The notes beneath the pieces were generated by a model. The model had not been told where the DNA came from and did no database searches. It worked only from the letters and a program-made list of their open reading frames with translations. DNA of 64,000 bases from Collybiopsis luxurians FD-317 M1 (Eukaryota > Basidiomycota > Agaricomycetes > Agaricales > Omphalotaceae). The position numbers and the translations under genes are program-made. This document shows positions 21,785-35,702 of this stretch, piece after piece; position 1 is the stretch's first letter, and every line of letters starts with the position of its first letter. Where the stretch lies: NCBI GenBank assembly GCA_000827265.1, contig KN834758.1, positions 186,001 through 250,000 of the forward strand, in the 5' to 3' direction.

Positions 21785-24700
21785 CTCGCTTCCTCTTCTT
21801 TCCTTCCGATATTTGAAGCCGAATTTGTTCTGCACTTGCCTCATCCTCAAAGAAATGTGCGACGCGGTCTGCTTGATCGCGACGACGAAGATATTGCAGT
21901 GCAGCAAGATTATACCCGATAACTTCCTTCTGGCGCTGCAAGGCTGCTCGCAAATGTTGACGCAGTGGAATTAGAGACGTTCTCATGATGCGGTTCGCGA
22001 CAATTTGATGGTGGTGAGTTTTGAGCAGGAAGAAAATGATTCGTGATACGAGAATGATGTTCCAATTCTACACATGAATGGTGAGCGAGAACTTGGACGC
22101 GCAGATCAAATTTATCGTTCACCTTTTGTGCCCAAATATTGAGATATTCCATCAACGAAATGATCTTCCCAAACGGCAGTGCTAGCAGTGCATCTTGCAA
22201 GGCCGTACTGGGTACTTTTTCAACAACTTGGAGGACATAAGCCTCGGGCTCCAAGTCATACGCCGCAAGAACGGGATTCCGAGGAGGAGGCTGAAGCCGC
22301 ATTGCATCGTTTTCGGGTAAACGAGACATGGTTTCTTCGTATTCACGATATGCATTTCGTTCTCCGTCCGCAAGATCTAACGCCTCCATGATACGCTCTC
22401 CTGCCATCAGAGTCTCAGCGGTTTGCTTGCTAACTCCGGTAGCTTCAGCAGTTGTGGACGATTCGGCTCCATCTCCAGTCCCACTGCCAATTGCAAGGTC
22501 ACGGCGATTGAGAGCCTCGACCGTTCCGTTTTCGTAAAGCGCCTCGAGCTCTTTTTCACGTTCTTCTTCAAGGAAAAGCTAAAAAAACTTGTTAATTGTC
22601 ACCTACGAGAAATTAGATTCACTAACTGGGTCGTCCAGTTTTTCCCAGATACGGATAGACTTGTCATTAGAGCCAGTGACAACGAATTTACCGTAATGGC
22701 TGAGGGCCAGAGCCCACACTTCGCCATGATGTCCCTCTAGCTTTTGGATGGGCTCAAACTACAGTGGTATGAGCAACGTCTCGATAACAATCAAAAAAGG
22801 ACCAGACCTTATCTCCGTCCCAATACTTCAGCATTTTGTCCTTCCCAACAGTCCAGAAGTAATGACTGTCCTTTTCGAAAAGCACTTGCATGACGCTCTC
22901 TTCGTGTGCGAATATAGATTTGTGACAGTCTCCAAAATCGAGTCCCCAGATTTTAACATTTTTGTCTGCGGAGCAAGTCACAATAAGTTTTGAATCAGAC
23001 GAGATGTCCATTCCGAGCACGGGAAGCTAGGTTTGACAATCAGTACAGCATAGTCCGGATGATAGAAACAGGCGCACTTTGTGTCCGTAGAGCGAAAGAA
23101 AGAACTTGAGGGTGTCTTGATAGAAGACCTTTACTGTAGAGTCCAGAATGGCAACGGCAAGGAATTTCCCATCCGGACTATATCTCACTGAGAGTACGTC
23201 GTCCGTCATTTTGAGAGTTCGCAAATGGACCAATGAGAGTAGTCTTCCACTTTGCATCTGCAGAGAAATCAACCTAGGGAAGCAATGGAGCCAGTTGTAA
23301 ACGAACGTTATCTTCTGCGGCGTCTTTCCGCTCAAATTCCCAGAACTTGACGTCCTTGTCAGCACTTCCAGTCACCAAGGCCTGTCCGTCTGCCCGGAGG
23401 TGTAATGACCAGACAGTGGCAGTATGGGCTTTGATAGTCTCTATTAAAGATGACGACGCTACGTCGTACACTAAGAGCTCCCCACTTTTGGTGCCTACAA
23501 CAATCTGAGGACAGGATTGTCAAGGAAAACACAATAAATAATGTAACCGACTCACATGTCTATCGCCGGGAAGGAAGGTACTACATATTGCATGATTGCA
23601 TTCCATAGTGCGTATACAGGCGGTAGTTTTCATGTTCCAAATTTTAAGGGAGTCTGATCACATATCAGATGCCGCGTCACCAGCTCTGGGAGGGAACTCA
23701 CCGTTCGAAGCCGAGGCGAGAAGCTGGTCGTCAGAACTCAGGCAGAGGGTCCGTACGTCGCTTCGATGGCCGGGTAAATCAACGCTAGACATGCGTCTTG
23801 CCTCGAGTGGTTCTTTGGATTTGGAAGGAAGAGGAATGTGGTAAACTTCCAAGGTGTTGGATGATAGGGCTGTCATCATCTAGTGCAAGGGTATTGAAGA
23901 CGGAAAAATCCTGTATAACCAATTCGGCTCACCTGTAAACCATCTCTTAAGCCCGGTCCAAAATCGAAAGACCGAATTTTCTTGCTAGCACGAATGATGA
24001 CGTGAGGAGTAAAAAGATCAACGAGACTTAATTCATCAATCTCTTCACCCTCCTCATCTTCCATGCCCACATTCGACTGCTGTCGTCCTTTCTTTTCTGC
24101 GGCTCTTTTCTTCCTTCGTAACTGCTTTTTGCGGACTTCCTCGTCCGTACGGATTCTGAAAACTTCAATGGATCGGTCGTGAGATTGTACGGCGAAAAAT
24201 GGTTGAGTAGGATGAAAGGAAATTTGAGAAACACGATGCCTCGAGGATAATGGGAGCGTAGCCACGGGATGTATGATTTTTTTGATCTGCGAGATGTTGT
24301 TGGTGAGAGCTCGTTTGACTACAAAGAAAGTTGTACGAACCTCACCCGAGTCTGACTCTGTCAACCCTGTCGACATTGCCTCGCTGTCAATCTTCCATGC
24401 TTTAACTTCTCCCTCTCCGCTTCCAGTAAAAATGATATTTCTTTCCACACTCACGTCCATGGCCCAAATGTCTGAGCGATGTGCAACAACAGTTTGTATG
24501 CAATGTTGAGTTGAAAGATCCCAAAGTTTCATAAATGTATCTTTGGACGCGGTCAAAAGCATGACAGACGCGAACGCGGTAGAGGTGGAAGGGACATCAT
24601 GGCTTGTTGGAATAAATTTTATCGCGGTGATTTGATCTCGGTGCCCTCGCAACCTGACATGGATATGAGTTATTCCCATAATATGGTGGATTTTCTCCAT

Positions 24701-25218
24701 ACCTATACAGTCCAGCTTCGGCGACAATGTCCCAGACAATGAGATCGGTATCTTGAGACCCAGATGCGAGCCGAGTGCCTTCTTCATCAAACGCTAAAGC
24801 AGAAACAGCCTTTTTATGACCATTGAAGGTTGCAATGACAGAGCCAGAGGCTGCACTCCAGAGACGAATCGAGCCGTCGGCATAACCGACCGCAAACTGA
24901 TCTTTCTGCGGGGAGCGAAGAATACAGGTTACTTCGGCTCTATGACCGGTTTCATGCCACATCGCGAGCTGGAATAAAGTCTGAATCGTCTGCGCAGATT
25001 TCTGGAAAAAAATTACACACCATCTGGCTTTTTTTCACGTCCCACACGAGTACATCTTCGAGGGCTGGTACGTATGCCAGTTTACCATCGTAAACAGAGT
25101 TGGATGACGAGCTGCAGACAAGACCAAAAGCCTATTATGAGCTGTAAGGAAGTTTCGAGCTAATACGATTCGTACTGCATACCTGTGTTGGTCCGTGGCG
25201 CAGATAGCTTTGAACCAT
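21768..25218 (-). CDS. UTP12: U3 small nucleolar RNA-associated protein 12 (WDR3 homologue)
   Basis: About a dozen exons encode roughly 940 residues. The start [19 protein letters not shown] and the first WD repeats ([55 protein letters not shown]) are typical of Utp12/WDR3. Further repeats follow ([71 protein letters not shown]), making tandem beta-propellers. The C-terminus has the Utp12 helical domain ([37 protein letters not shown]) and ends in basic [10 protein letters not shown]. It acts in the nucleolus in the UTP-B part of the SSU processome for 18S rRNA maturation. The region after repeat 7 contains a charged [18 protein letters not shown] insert. It is head-to-head with the aminopeptidase gene, 108 bp apart. 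Confidence 0.93.
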
Positions 25219-25326
25219 GATGGATGCAGACAACAACTTTTTTTTTTTGGGACGGGAAGACGCGGACCGCTACATAGACGCTCAGAGTATACCAAAGGTT
25301 GAACTAGATCTCCCAGGATGCATACA

Positions 25327-27285
25327 ATGATCTCTTCTGCCATCCCCGAAGCCGCTACCAGGTTGCTCAATTTTGTAAATGCTTCTCCTACGCCTTTCCA
25401 TGCAGTTTCCACTGCTGTTCAACGCCTCGAAAAAGTGGGATTCAGCAAGGTTCGTTAGGACATCTTCCCAATTAGTCTCTATTAATGCAATGATTCAGCT
25501 GAAAGAATCTGATAACTGGGACCAAGTGGTCAAACCCGGAGGAAAGTACTTTTTCACCCGCAATCAATCTACAATCGTAGCATTCACAACACCTCACAAC
25601 TGGAGTAAGTGGAAGTTATGCCTGGTGATCCACTCTATCAGCAAAATTGTCTATAGTCCTGGTTGTTCGAAGATACTATCCCCCTATATACCAGGAGCCC
25701 TGGACACCTTGGGCTATAGGTCATTTTTGCTGATTGGTACTCAATGATCTGTTGCAGAGCAAGGCTGTGGGTTAAGTGTGGTTGGCACACATATCGATTC
25801 CCCAAATCTCAGGATTCGCCCCGTGTCAAAACGAAACAAAGCAGGATATCTTCAGGTGAATAAGATTCAATGACTCATTGGTCTTCGGTCGCTGAAATGA
25901 TGGTCCTCCAAAGGTAGGTATCGAAACGTACGGCGGAGGAATATGGCATTCCTGGTTGGTTTCTCCTACGCAGATTCTCGCAAACAAAGCTTGAGTCAAT
26001 TTAGGTTGGATCGAGATCTTTCGATTGCGGGTCGAGTAATAACAGCCAATCAATCTGGCGAATTTAAATCTCGCTTGGTCAAAATTGACAGACCTATCCT
26101 CAGAATACCAAGTCTGGCCATTCACTGTAAGTCTCAAGCTGGTTTCTTCGGGTACTCGCTAATGTTGAATTGCAGTGGACCGTGGGGTCAACGACGCCTT
26201 GAAATTTAACCAAGAAACCGAATTCGTGCCTATACTTGGTCTCATCTCAGAGCAGCTTAATGCCACGTCCCAGGCTTCCAAATCAGACACCAAAGATGTT
26301 CAAGCTTCGAGCATCACAGACAATCATCACTCCGCTTTGCTGTCTCTCCTTGCCTCCGAGCTGAGCGTTGCACCAGATGAAATTCACGACTTCGAATTGT
26401 GAGCGAAAGCCATCATTTGCGTTTACAACATATCAACTCTGCACTTAGGCATCTCTACGATACGCAGCCATCCCAAACTGGAGGTATTGCGAATGAGTTC
26501 ATTTTTAGTCCTCGAATGGACAACCAGTTCTCCTCGTTAGTTTCATTATTCACCTCCGTTATCACACTTACATCTTCACTAGGTTCTGTGCCTTGGATGC
26601 ACTTGTCGGCAGCGTTTCTGCCAACAGGTTACTTGAAGGCAATGTTAATTGCATTGCTTTGTTTAATCATGAAGAAGTAGGGAGTGTCTCCACCACGGGT
26701 GCTGAGTCCAACCTCATTCCTTCTTTGCTCAGCCGACTCTCGCCCACTCCAGACCTTTTAGCTCAGAGTATCGACAAATCATTCCTCGTTTCGTGTGATA
26801 TGGGTCATGCAATACACCCCAATTACACATCCAAGCATGAAGAAAACCATCAGCCTAGTATCAACGGTGGTGTGGTCATTAAGACTAACGCTAAACAACG
26901 TTACACTAGTGACGCTATCGGGTCCTTCCTTGTGAAAAAATTGATTGAGAAGAAAGGAGGAAGGGCACAAGAGTATGAAGCCCGCAATGACATGTTTGTT
27001 TCTCCGCGTTTGTTTCATGCCCTCTATATTAAGTCTTCGCAGGCCCTGTGGTTCAACAGTTGGCCCACATTTGTCTACTATAGGCCTACGAGTGGTTGAT
27101 GTCGGTTGTGCAATGCTGTCGATGCATTCTGTTCGGGAGACTGCGGGAACGAGGTAGGGTATTCGATATTTCCGCCTTTCCCAGATCTCATATTCTGCCT
27201 CAGCGACGTGCAAAGCCTTATTGATTTTTTCCAGTCTTTGTTCGAAGGCTTTGCCCAGCTGGACGCCAAATTGACTGCTGAGTAA
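25327..27285 (+). CDS. APE4: Aspartyl aminopeptidase (M18 family)
   Basis: The joined protein is about 480 residues. Metal and catalytic residues of M18 are visible: His and Asp in [12 protein letters not shown], Asp in [10 protein letters not shown], the Glu pair in FNHEEVGS, Asp in [12 protein letters not shown], and His in [10 protein letters not shown] near the end. Other conserved parts are [31 protein letters not shown] and [11 protein letters not shown]. It removes N-terminal Asp or Glu from peptides in cytosol or vacuole. The start [27 protein letters not shown] is the standard family N-terminus. The last exon is spliced after GTR to [14 protein letters not shown] low-complexity Ser/Asp insert lies between GLISEQL and HSALLSLLA. 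Confidence 0.93.
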
Positions 27286-27372
27286 AGGCCAGTAATGTAA
27301 GAGGAAGCTACAATAAAGCATTTTTCCATGTGCGAAACCCTACCAGCCAGACCATGACCTAGAACTCCCTCA

Positions 27373-28611
27373 TCATTTAATTTTCTTGGCGGGCGGCTGA
27401 CGCGAATTTCGAGGGGCTGAGTAAGACCCTGAACCGGATAGCACGCTTCTCTTCTTCGCAGTTCGCGAGTAATGTGCCAGAACCCATTCACGCTCTGCCT
27501 CGGTTTGCTCGATGGTTCCTTGACGGATTTCATACGCTAGAGAGCATTGAGATGTTGACGCATGGTTTGAATTGAAGTACATACGTTTCATTTCGAAGCG
27601 AGGCCCCACTTCTGCAAGTTGTACCTGTCGCGGTATCTTGACAAAGACATGATGTCTGCAGCAAATTTGACTGGCGTGTAAGGCAATGAAAAGACCCGTG
27701 CTCACCTAAAGGAGATAAAATCGTCTTCATTCGAGAAAGTCATGACTCTCTTGCTGTCCTCTTTGGGAACAGGGAAGAGGTATTTCAAAACGTCTCGAAT
27801 TCGCTCGCCTAGTTTGGATGAAAAATTTTCAAAAATGAGATGTGGATATTGTTCTGACACCGTTGATTCTTTGTATGTCGCAATGTCATGTCGTAGAGCG
27901 ACATTACTGAGCGTGAAAAAGACCGTTGGACCATGAGGAAAATGGGAAACAATCATCGCGTCTGAAATAAGGTTAGATGGGCTGCTTGGCTGAACAGAAC
28001 AGTAGCATTCGCACCAGGATTTCCGCGATGCTCGTGAAGGATTATCAGGTCTGTAACATCGTTTGCACGACAAGCTTCTGCGAGCTCCTTCACGACATAA
28101 TTTCCTCGATTTATCCGATGTGAATTCGGAAACACTAGTCTGATTTCCTGCGAGAAAGATCATTCATTCATCGAGAAGCGAGAGATAGAATCTGTAGAAG
28201 TACTTTGGCAAACTGCAGTAATTTTGAAGAAGGGTCCCTGGAGGTAGTAATTACGATTTTGGGGTCTTGAATTCCAGCTCGGGAGTATTCGTTATCAATA
28301 TGCGTTGTTGGATCTACACACACCTCATTCAGTCATGTATTCAGCATGCAAAGTATCGACACTGACCTACTTGGGCCTCGTCGAAAGTCAATTCATGGCC
28401 CAACGATCTCGCATCCTTCTTCAACTCGGTCGGTAATGATTTTCCAGTCGCTAAAGCGTCCTTCAACTGCTGCTTTCGTTCGTACGTCTGTCTCTCTTGA
28501 GCTTCCAACGATTTTGCATAGACATATTGTCTACGCTCTCGAGCTTGGCGACGTAACTAAGTCCGTGAGTCTTGAATTCGCGAGATTTATGGAGCTGGAT
28601 GAGCGTACCAT
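27373..28611 (-). CDS. IMP4: U3 small nucleolar ribonucleoprotein Imp4 (Brix domain)
   Basis: The joined protein is about 300 residues. It starts M then [38 protein letters not shown], the usual Imp4 N-terminal helix. Brix-domain motifs are [94 protein letters not shown] and VGPRFEMK. The C-terminus is basic (RQPPAKKIK). Imp4 binds U3 snoRNA and pre-rRNA with Mpp10 in the SSU processome. The coding part of exon 1 is only the ATG (28609-28611); a 52-nt intron (gtacgc...ttag, 28557-28608) follows at once. It converges on the aminopeptidase gene with 87 bp between. Confidence 0.92.
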
Positions 28612-28710
28612 TTCAAGAAAAAAAATAAGCGCTCGAAGCTAGAATTTTTCGATAAGATATACATAAATCAATATGAGAAATTCTCACGTCCTCAACGAAA
28701 AGCAACATTC

Positions 28711-30875
<2,165 letters not shown>

Positions 30876-31026
30876 GATACACGCGAGCGCGCCTTGAGGG
30901 AAAAAAGAGCAATAACTAGTAGGTGATGACAGCAAGAGGAAAAGACGCGGGTGTGTGATCGGACACGTTCCCGTTTGCTCATGGGTGACACGATTCAGAA
31001 ATGCCCCTTCGTTTCTTACCACCATC

Positions 31027-31424
31027 ATGAGCGAGCAGGCCGCTGTTGGAAAGATAAACACAAACGCAGCTTCAAAGTATGGGACACTTGGATGGTCCTG
31101 ATTGTTCGTGAACTAATTCTACTCTTAGTGGAACCCTCTTCAAGCTGGTCGTTTTCAGTCTCAGCTTGGGTATTGTGCCGCTCACTTCATACTATGCTAG
31201 CTTACATTATATTTGGGATGGTATTACCTATCCTTGACATGGTGGAGTCCCGCACTGATATACTGGGCTTAGGAAACTCGACCTTTGCGGCGATTACCGC
31301 CATCGTAGCAGCAAACGTCGTCCTAATAGCATACATTATTCTCTCCATTCTCGAGGACAAGCAGACGCAACGGACTCCCATCCGGACATCCTCTACTCCA
31401 TTGGAATCGAAAAAAGAACGTTAA
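31027..31424 (+). CDS. VMA21: V-ATPase assembly factor Vma21
   Basis: Three exons join to about 99 residues: MSEQAAVGKINTNAAS, then NGTLFKLVVFSLSLGIVPLTSYY, YIWDGNSTFAAITAIVAANVVLIAYIILSILED and a polar tail. Two membrane helices in a hairpin with the NGTLFKL and NSTFAAI blocks are diagnostic for Vma21, which chaperones assembly of the V0 ring in the ER. The first intron splits Asn of NGT (AA|T) and the second splits Gly of DGN. The C-terminal tail (TPLESKKER) places lysines near the end, compatible with ER retrieval. Only this splicing gives the conserved helices; the unspliced frame is a shadow. Confidence 0.92.
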
Positions 31425-31630
31425 TTGTGCTTTAGTTACTTCGTTCTTCTCATGTACATACTGGTAACAACCTTTAAATTTATCTAATATTAAGTTATAT
31501 AAAATGTACGATTTGAGCATCGAAAAATGGCTTAGGCACAGACCGGCCGTCCTATTCTAAAGATTAAACAGCGATTCCCCACTCAACCTCCGGCGCAAAG
31601 TAACTATGTTGCTATTTATGAGATTTGTTA

Positions 31631-32761
31631 TCAGACCCAATGGTCGGACGAAGGAGACTGGAATACACTTACTTCTGCGGGTGGAAGAGATTTATTGGAC
31701 CTCGAAGGAACCACTTTATTGCGAGAAGGATTAGAGAAAGTGATGATGTCGCTCGAAGTAGACCGATGTGCTGCTGTCATTGACATTGGTGGACTTCCGG
31801 GCGTAGGACTGCTCAAAGAATGCGCAATACGCCCAGGCCGAAAACAAGAACCATGATTATTGTGTAATTCCGACGCAAGAGGATCGGGCCCTGCTGGAAA
31901 ACTATGCGATAGTGCGGGTGATGACGGTTTTTTCAGGATTGATGGCGGGGTAGTTGTTTTCCGCAAACATTGTGATGGCGTTGGGGTAGTTGGAGTAGTC
32001 ACGGGTGTGGATTCCGGGGAGCTGAGTCCTGGAGACGGTGGTAGGGATGCGATAGATGGCATTGGCCGGAGTACTAGAGCTTTAGGGACTTTTTTACGGA
32101 TTTTGAGAGGAGGCGGAGCAGGGAACAACGCCAGAGAGTCAAAATCGGTGGAAAGTGAATCGCTAGACGAAACAGAGGAGCGAGGGCTCGGTGACCATTC
32201 AAGTTTAGACAGGTTATTGGTGGATTTGGAACTGCAAAGGACATGACGAGAATTAGGCGAACCTCCTCCGTCCTGACGCAGAGCAAGGTCGGAACGCGAG
32301 TGATGGTGGAGAGAGGGTAGTTTGGGGATGGGATGCTTGTCCAATAAGTTCACATCTTCGTCGACGTCGGCAAGAAATCCTTTCCAAACTCCGTCCAGCT
32401 CTGGCATACTCCGTTTGGCTTTCACCAAAATTGGTCGTCGGTTAGCAAGCGTCGATAGGGAGGAATTGATACCAGCGGAAGCGGACTTTATGCCAGCTTT
32501 AGCTGGAGAATCTGTCGGTGGAGGAACGGACAGATTTAAACTAGGAGGTCGCGGAGGACGGCGCGGGGACGTCTTTGAGAGTGAGGTGGATCGCTCTATT
32601 GAGCTGCCGGCATTACTAACCGGCGAGCGTTGTCGAGAGGAGGAAGGTCGAGAGGAGGAAGAAAGGAAAGAGCGGGTAGGAGTAGGCGGGCATTCGTCTT
32701 GTTGTTCTGCAAAAGCTTTTTTCTTTCGCCAACTCATTGGTGAAAAAAGTGGAGTCTTCAT
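31631..32761 (-). CDS. Intrinsically disordered Ser/Pro-rich protein, unknown function
   Basis: A single open frame of 376 codons starts at MKTPLFSPMSWRKKKAF; a second ATG lies at MSWRKKK. Composition is dominated by Ser, Pro, Thr, Arg and Lys, with SP/TP sites typical of phosphorylated disordered proteins. A more conserved-looking core is KRSMPELDGVWKGFLADVDEDVNLL, which resembles a short linear motif. No membrane segment, signal or enzyme motif is seen. The opposite strand also carries an open frame, but its codons look like a shadow of this biased sequence. The gene is real by length and codon use, not by homology. Confidence 0.65.
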   Translation of the reverse strand: MKTPLFSPMSWRKKKAFAEQQDECPPTPTRSFLSSSSRPSSSRQRSPVSNAGSSIERSTSLSKTSPRRPPRPPSLNLSVPPPTDSPAKAGIKSASAGINSSLSTLANRRPILVKAKRSMPELDGVWKGFLADVDEDVNLLDKHPIPKLPSLHHHSRSDLALRQDGGGSPNSRHVLCSSKSTNNLSKLEWSPSPRSSVSSSDSLSTDFDSLALFPAPPPLKIRKKVPKALVLRPMPSIASLPPSPGLSSPESTPVTTPTTPTPSQCLRKTTTPPSILKKPSSPALSHSFPAGPDPLASELHNNHGSCFRPGRIAHSLSSPTPGSPPMSMTAAHRSTSSDIITFSNPSRNKVVPSRSNKSLPPAEVSVFQSPSSDHWV

Positions 32762-33627
32762 GGTGGTGTAGAAGGAGGACTAGAATAACCAGTGGAATCC
32801 GTCAGTCATGATAAACGAAGAAAGATAGATAATTACACGAACCACGGAAAGTTGTGTCTGGTGAATGAATGAATGAACCTTCTCAGATCAAAAGAAGCTT
32901 ATGCTGAGAAATAATAACGGTCGAACATTTGATTGACAAGAAAGAGTGCGAGCCAACAAACAGGACCGCATTTCTGCTCCGTTGATATCCACTGCGGCGG
33001 TAAGGAAAAAACTCCTAGCCCGAGAAGATGTCAGTAAGAATTTCCAATGAATGATCGACGATAGATCGCGGGATGGCTCGCCTAATTACACTGCAATAGC
33101 GCTAGTTGAGATAGTCCCGCGTGATCAAAGCGCCGAGGAAGATATGTGGAAAACAAACCACGAACAGACACGAATTCAAGCAATCACACTTCGAGCTCCA
33201 AGAGCATTCAAAGCCATTTTCAAAGTATATTTCCTTGCTGTTATTTCATATTCTTTCTCCGCGGCGAGTCTGGCTGGCACGAGATATGGCGAGCTTTCGC
33301 GACTGGAAACTGCCATGACCATATGCATTACCATCTATTCAGTGTAGCCCAATTTGTTTGACAGTCTGCTTGCATGGTGAATGATTCGCATATAATTTTG
33401 CTTGCTCCGTAATGTACGCTCGTTTGCTCTGAGGTGTCATGACAAGAGTCCAGAAATTTAGGAGCGAAATGTCTATTTGTGGATCATTTCCCACAGGAAC
33501 TGATTGTCCAGAACTACAACAGAAGGATGTAGCCAGTGTACAGCTTTTGAACAGATCTACAACACGGGAGTGAGGAATGAGAGGGAGCAGATAATAACTC
33601 CACTCACCGAAAGACACTGTACATGTC
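32762..33627. other. Intergenic region, no supported gene
   Basis: This stretch of 866 bp lies upstream of the Ser/Pro-rich gene and downstream of ATE1. It contains a short tetranucleotide tract (gaatgaatgaatga, about 32863-32876). A 98-codon plus-strand frame (33051-33347) resembles no family I know and lacks further support. Confidence 0.4.
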
Positions 33628-35702
33628 TTAAAGCCGGAACAAGACTCTACTGGTAAGCTCTTCACCCAACTCCTCTACACAACACAACAATTCGTTTTTG
33701 TGAACAGGGGAACTCCATTCAGGGGACAGCTTGGAAGACATGAACGGCTGTTTTTAATTAACGTTGACGCTTCCGAGGGCACTCACATATGCAGGTTTGA
33801 CCGAAACCCGAGTCCCAATTATGTCCGAGATTAAACGAATTCGCCGAGATAAGTTTTCGTCCTGCTCTCGGGGTTCGTATTCTTCGAATTCTTTCACTGT
33901 GTATACATTACTTAACCTAGGGGGGGGGGGCATTTTTGGGAAAGTTGGAATATGTACCTAATTCTGGGTCAGGTTCTCCTCCTATCGAATGTTCCGGATG
34001 GGAAAAGCAGGAATATCGATATTCATTCAAAAGCTTCGAGCATTCGGCGAAAGGGTACCATTCATAGTTCTCCTGGCGGCAAGTAAAGTTGAGCCCAGCG
34101 TCCCCGGACGAATTTAGAAACCAGGGGCACTCAACAGGATCACAGAGATAGCTTGGCTGGTATTCAGCCTTGTACCTAGACAGTATGATCATTTAGTTGG
34201 GCAGGCACCGCAAAGGATACGCTAAACGGGCCTCATTTTCTGGCAGGAGTGAATATAGTAACCTGGGATCATCGACATGCACATCAAGTATTTGTACATC
34301 CACCATCAACGTACCTAGGTAGAGATATCGCAAAGATAGGGCACCAGCTTGATCGAGCTCTTGAGCGAGTGCGATTTCTCTCAAGGCACTTAACTGAAGT
34401 ACAAGGCATGCATAAGGGCTAGATCACGGTTGATACAAGGACCATACCTTGCCCAAGGAGTGCGCTTCGTATTCCTTGTCGTACATGAAGTAGACCTGTT
34501 GTATCAATTGTCGACTTTCACGTTCATAGGAGGCTCTGCAGGTATTTACTCACGCTAGACACGCATTCAGGAAGGATGTCAATAACGGATACAGCGATGA
34601 GTCTACCATCTAGACGATAACACCAGTGATATGAGCCATAGTGAGTGGGAAGATGGCTTGGCGGAGTTGATGAATATGGAATGATCTCTTGCTGGAGGGA
34701 TCATCAAAAGTTATTCCCTCGTCAGTTCGTACGAGTGAGCGATGGGCAAGACTTACGTGAAGTGGAGACTCGACCAAAAAACGTTTGAAACCAGAAGGAG
34801 TACTAGGGTCATGATGGATCTCGGCTTGATATTTCTTGAACAGCTCGTATTTCTCGTCGGTGTAGGAAGAGGGTTCCAATGTCATCTAGAAGTCACGCCA
34901 CCAGTCGGAACTTTCATGAGCAGAAGAACACCGTCAGTCACCTCGTATCGATGCGCGAAATTGTGATGCTGATGCGATTGATATTCAGAGGCATGAACAG
35001 AAGATATCAAGCTGAATTCCGCATTATCTCTCCCTTTTTGCTTCGACCTATAGCGAGTTGCTTTCGAGTGCTTGATCTGTAACAAGATGCTTACTTATCC
35101 TCGGCCCCATTGTTCTGAACGAACCTATTCCATCTTCATGGGATGCACTGTGAAATCTCCAAATCAAAACGACAGGAGTTGCAGGTCATACGTACCGATT
35201 CAGAAGCTTCTTATGATTTCTAGATGGCTTGAAAGACGTCGCATCTAGCCTATAAGCAGATCTATCGACAAACTGCAACGTCAAGAACTCAGACTCCGCA
35301 CTTGATTGTATACTATAGGGGACCAATTTTCCATGAACAAACATAACAGGCATCAAAAATACGCGACGTACAGGAGGACAACAAGTCGACCGAAGATGTG
35401 GCTTGTAACACCATTTGCCTGTCAGTTTGTTCTCCAGATCAGCAACGAGCCAAGAATCGAACTTGCGCTGGAAGTATACCTGAGCGACGCCATCCTCGGT
35501 TTATCATCATTTGGTATACCTGTGTCAGGATACAGTTTCAGAGAAGAACATTTAGGCTGTTATGTACCTCAGAAGACAGTTGTAATGCATGGAGGCCCGC
35601 AGAGTTTCGAAACGACGAGGTTTCACTTCTTTCACCGGGTGGACTGTGATAGCCACAAGTTTGAGCGTCTCGTCCGTAGGGTATTCCAATGGACAATATC
35701 AT
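33628..35702 (-). CDS. ATE1: Arginyl-tRNA--protein transferase Ate1
   Basis: The rebuilt protein is about 470 residues. It starts [27 protein letters not shown], then [52 protein letters not shown]. The C-terminal GNAT-like domain has [65 protein letters not shown] and [28 protein letters not shown] motifs follow. It adds Arg to N-terminal Asp, Glu or oxidised Cys in the N-degron pathway. The family's N-terminal CxxC reads C-G-Y-H here, while the second pair, CC, is kept. An 11-nt microexon (35302-35312) encodes YTIK. One intron carries an 11-base C tract just upstream of 33901-33920. The tail [10 protein letters not shown]...VLFRL is divergent. Confidence 0.85.
35302..35312 (-). other. Coding microexon of 11 nt in ATE1
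   Basis: On the minus strand tatacaatcaa lies between acceptor ...cctatag and donor gtgcgg. With it the protein reads [17 protein letters not shown], matching the conserved Ate1 block; without it the frame breaks. Confidence 0.78.

Noticed and set aside
30876..31061. N-terminal extension of Alg8 overlapping the VMA21 start
   Set aside because: The added residues are not conserved-looking and conflict with the VMA21 promoter; the ATG before the first membrane helix is preferred.
31860..32246. Open plus-strand frame of 128 codons opposite the Ser/Pro-rich gene
   Set aside because: It mirrors the biased Ser/Pro codon composition of the minus-strand gene and shows no family motif; treated as a shadow frame.
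33051..33347. 98-codon plus-strand frame in the intergenic region upstream of the Ser/Pro-rich gene
   Set aside because: No motif, and no supporting splice pattern or similarity recognised; reported only as part of the intergenic region.
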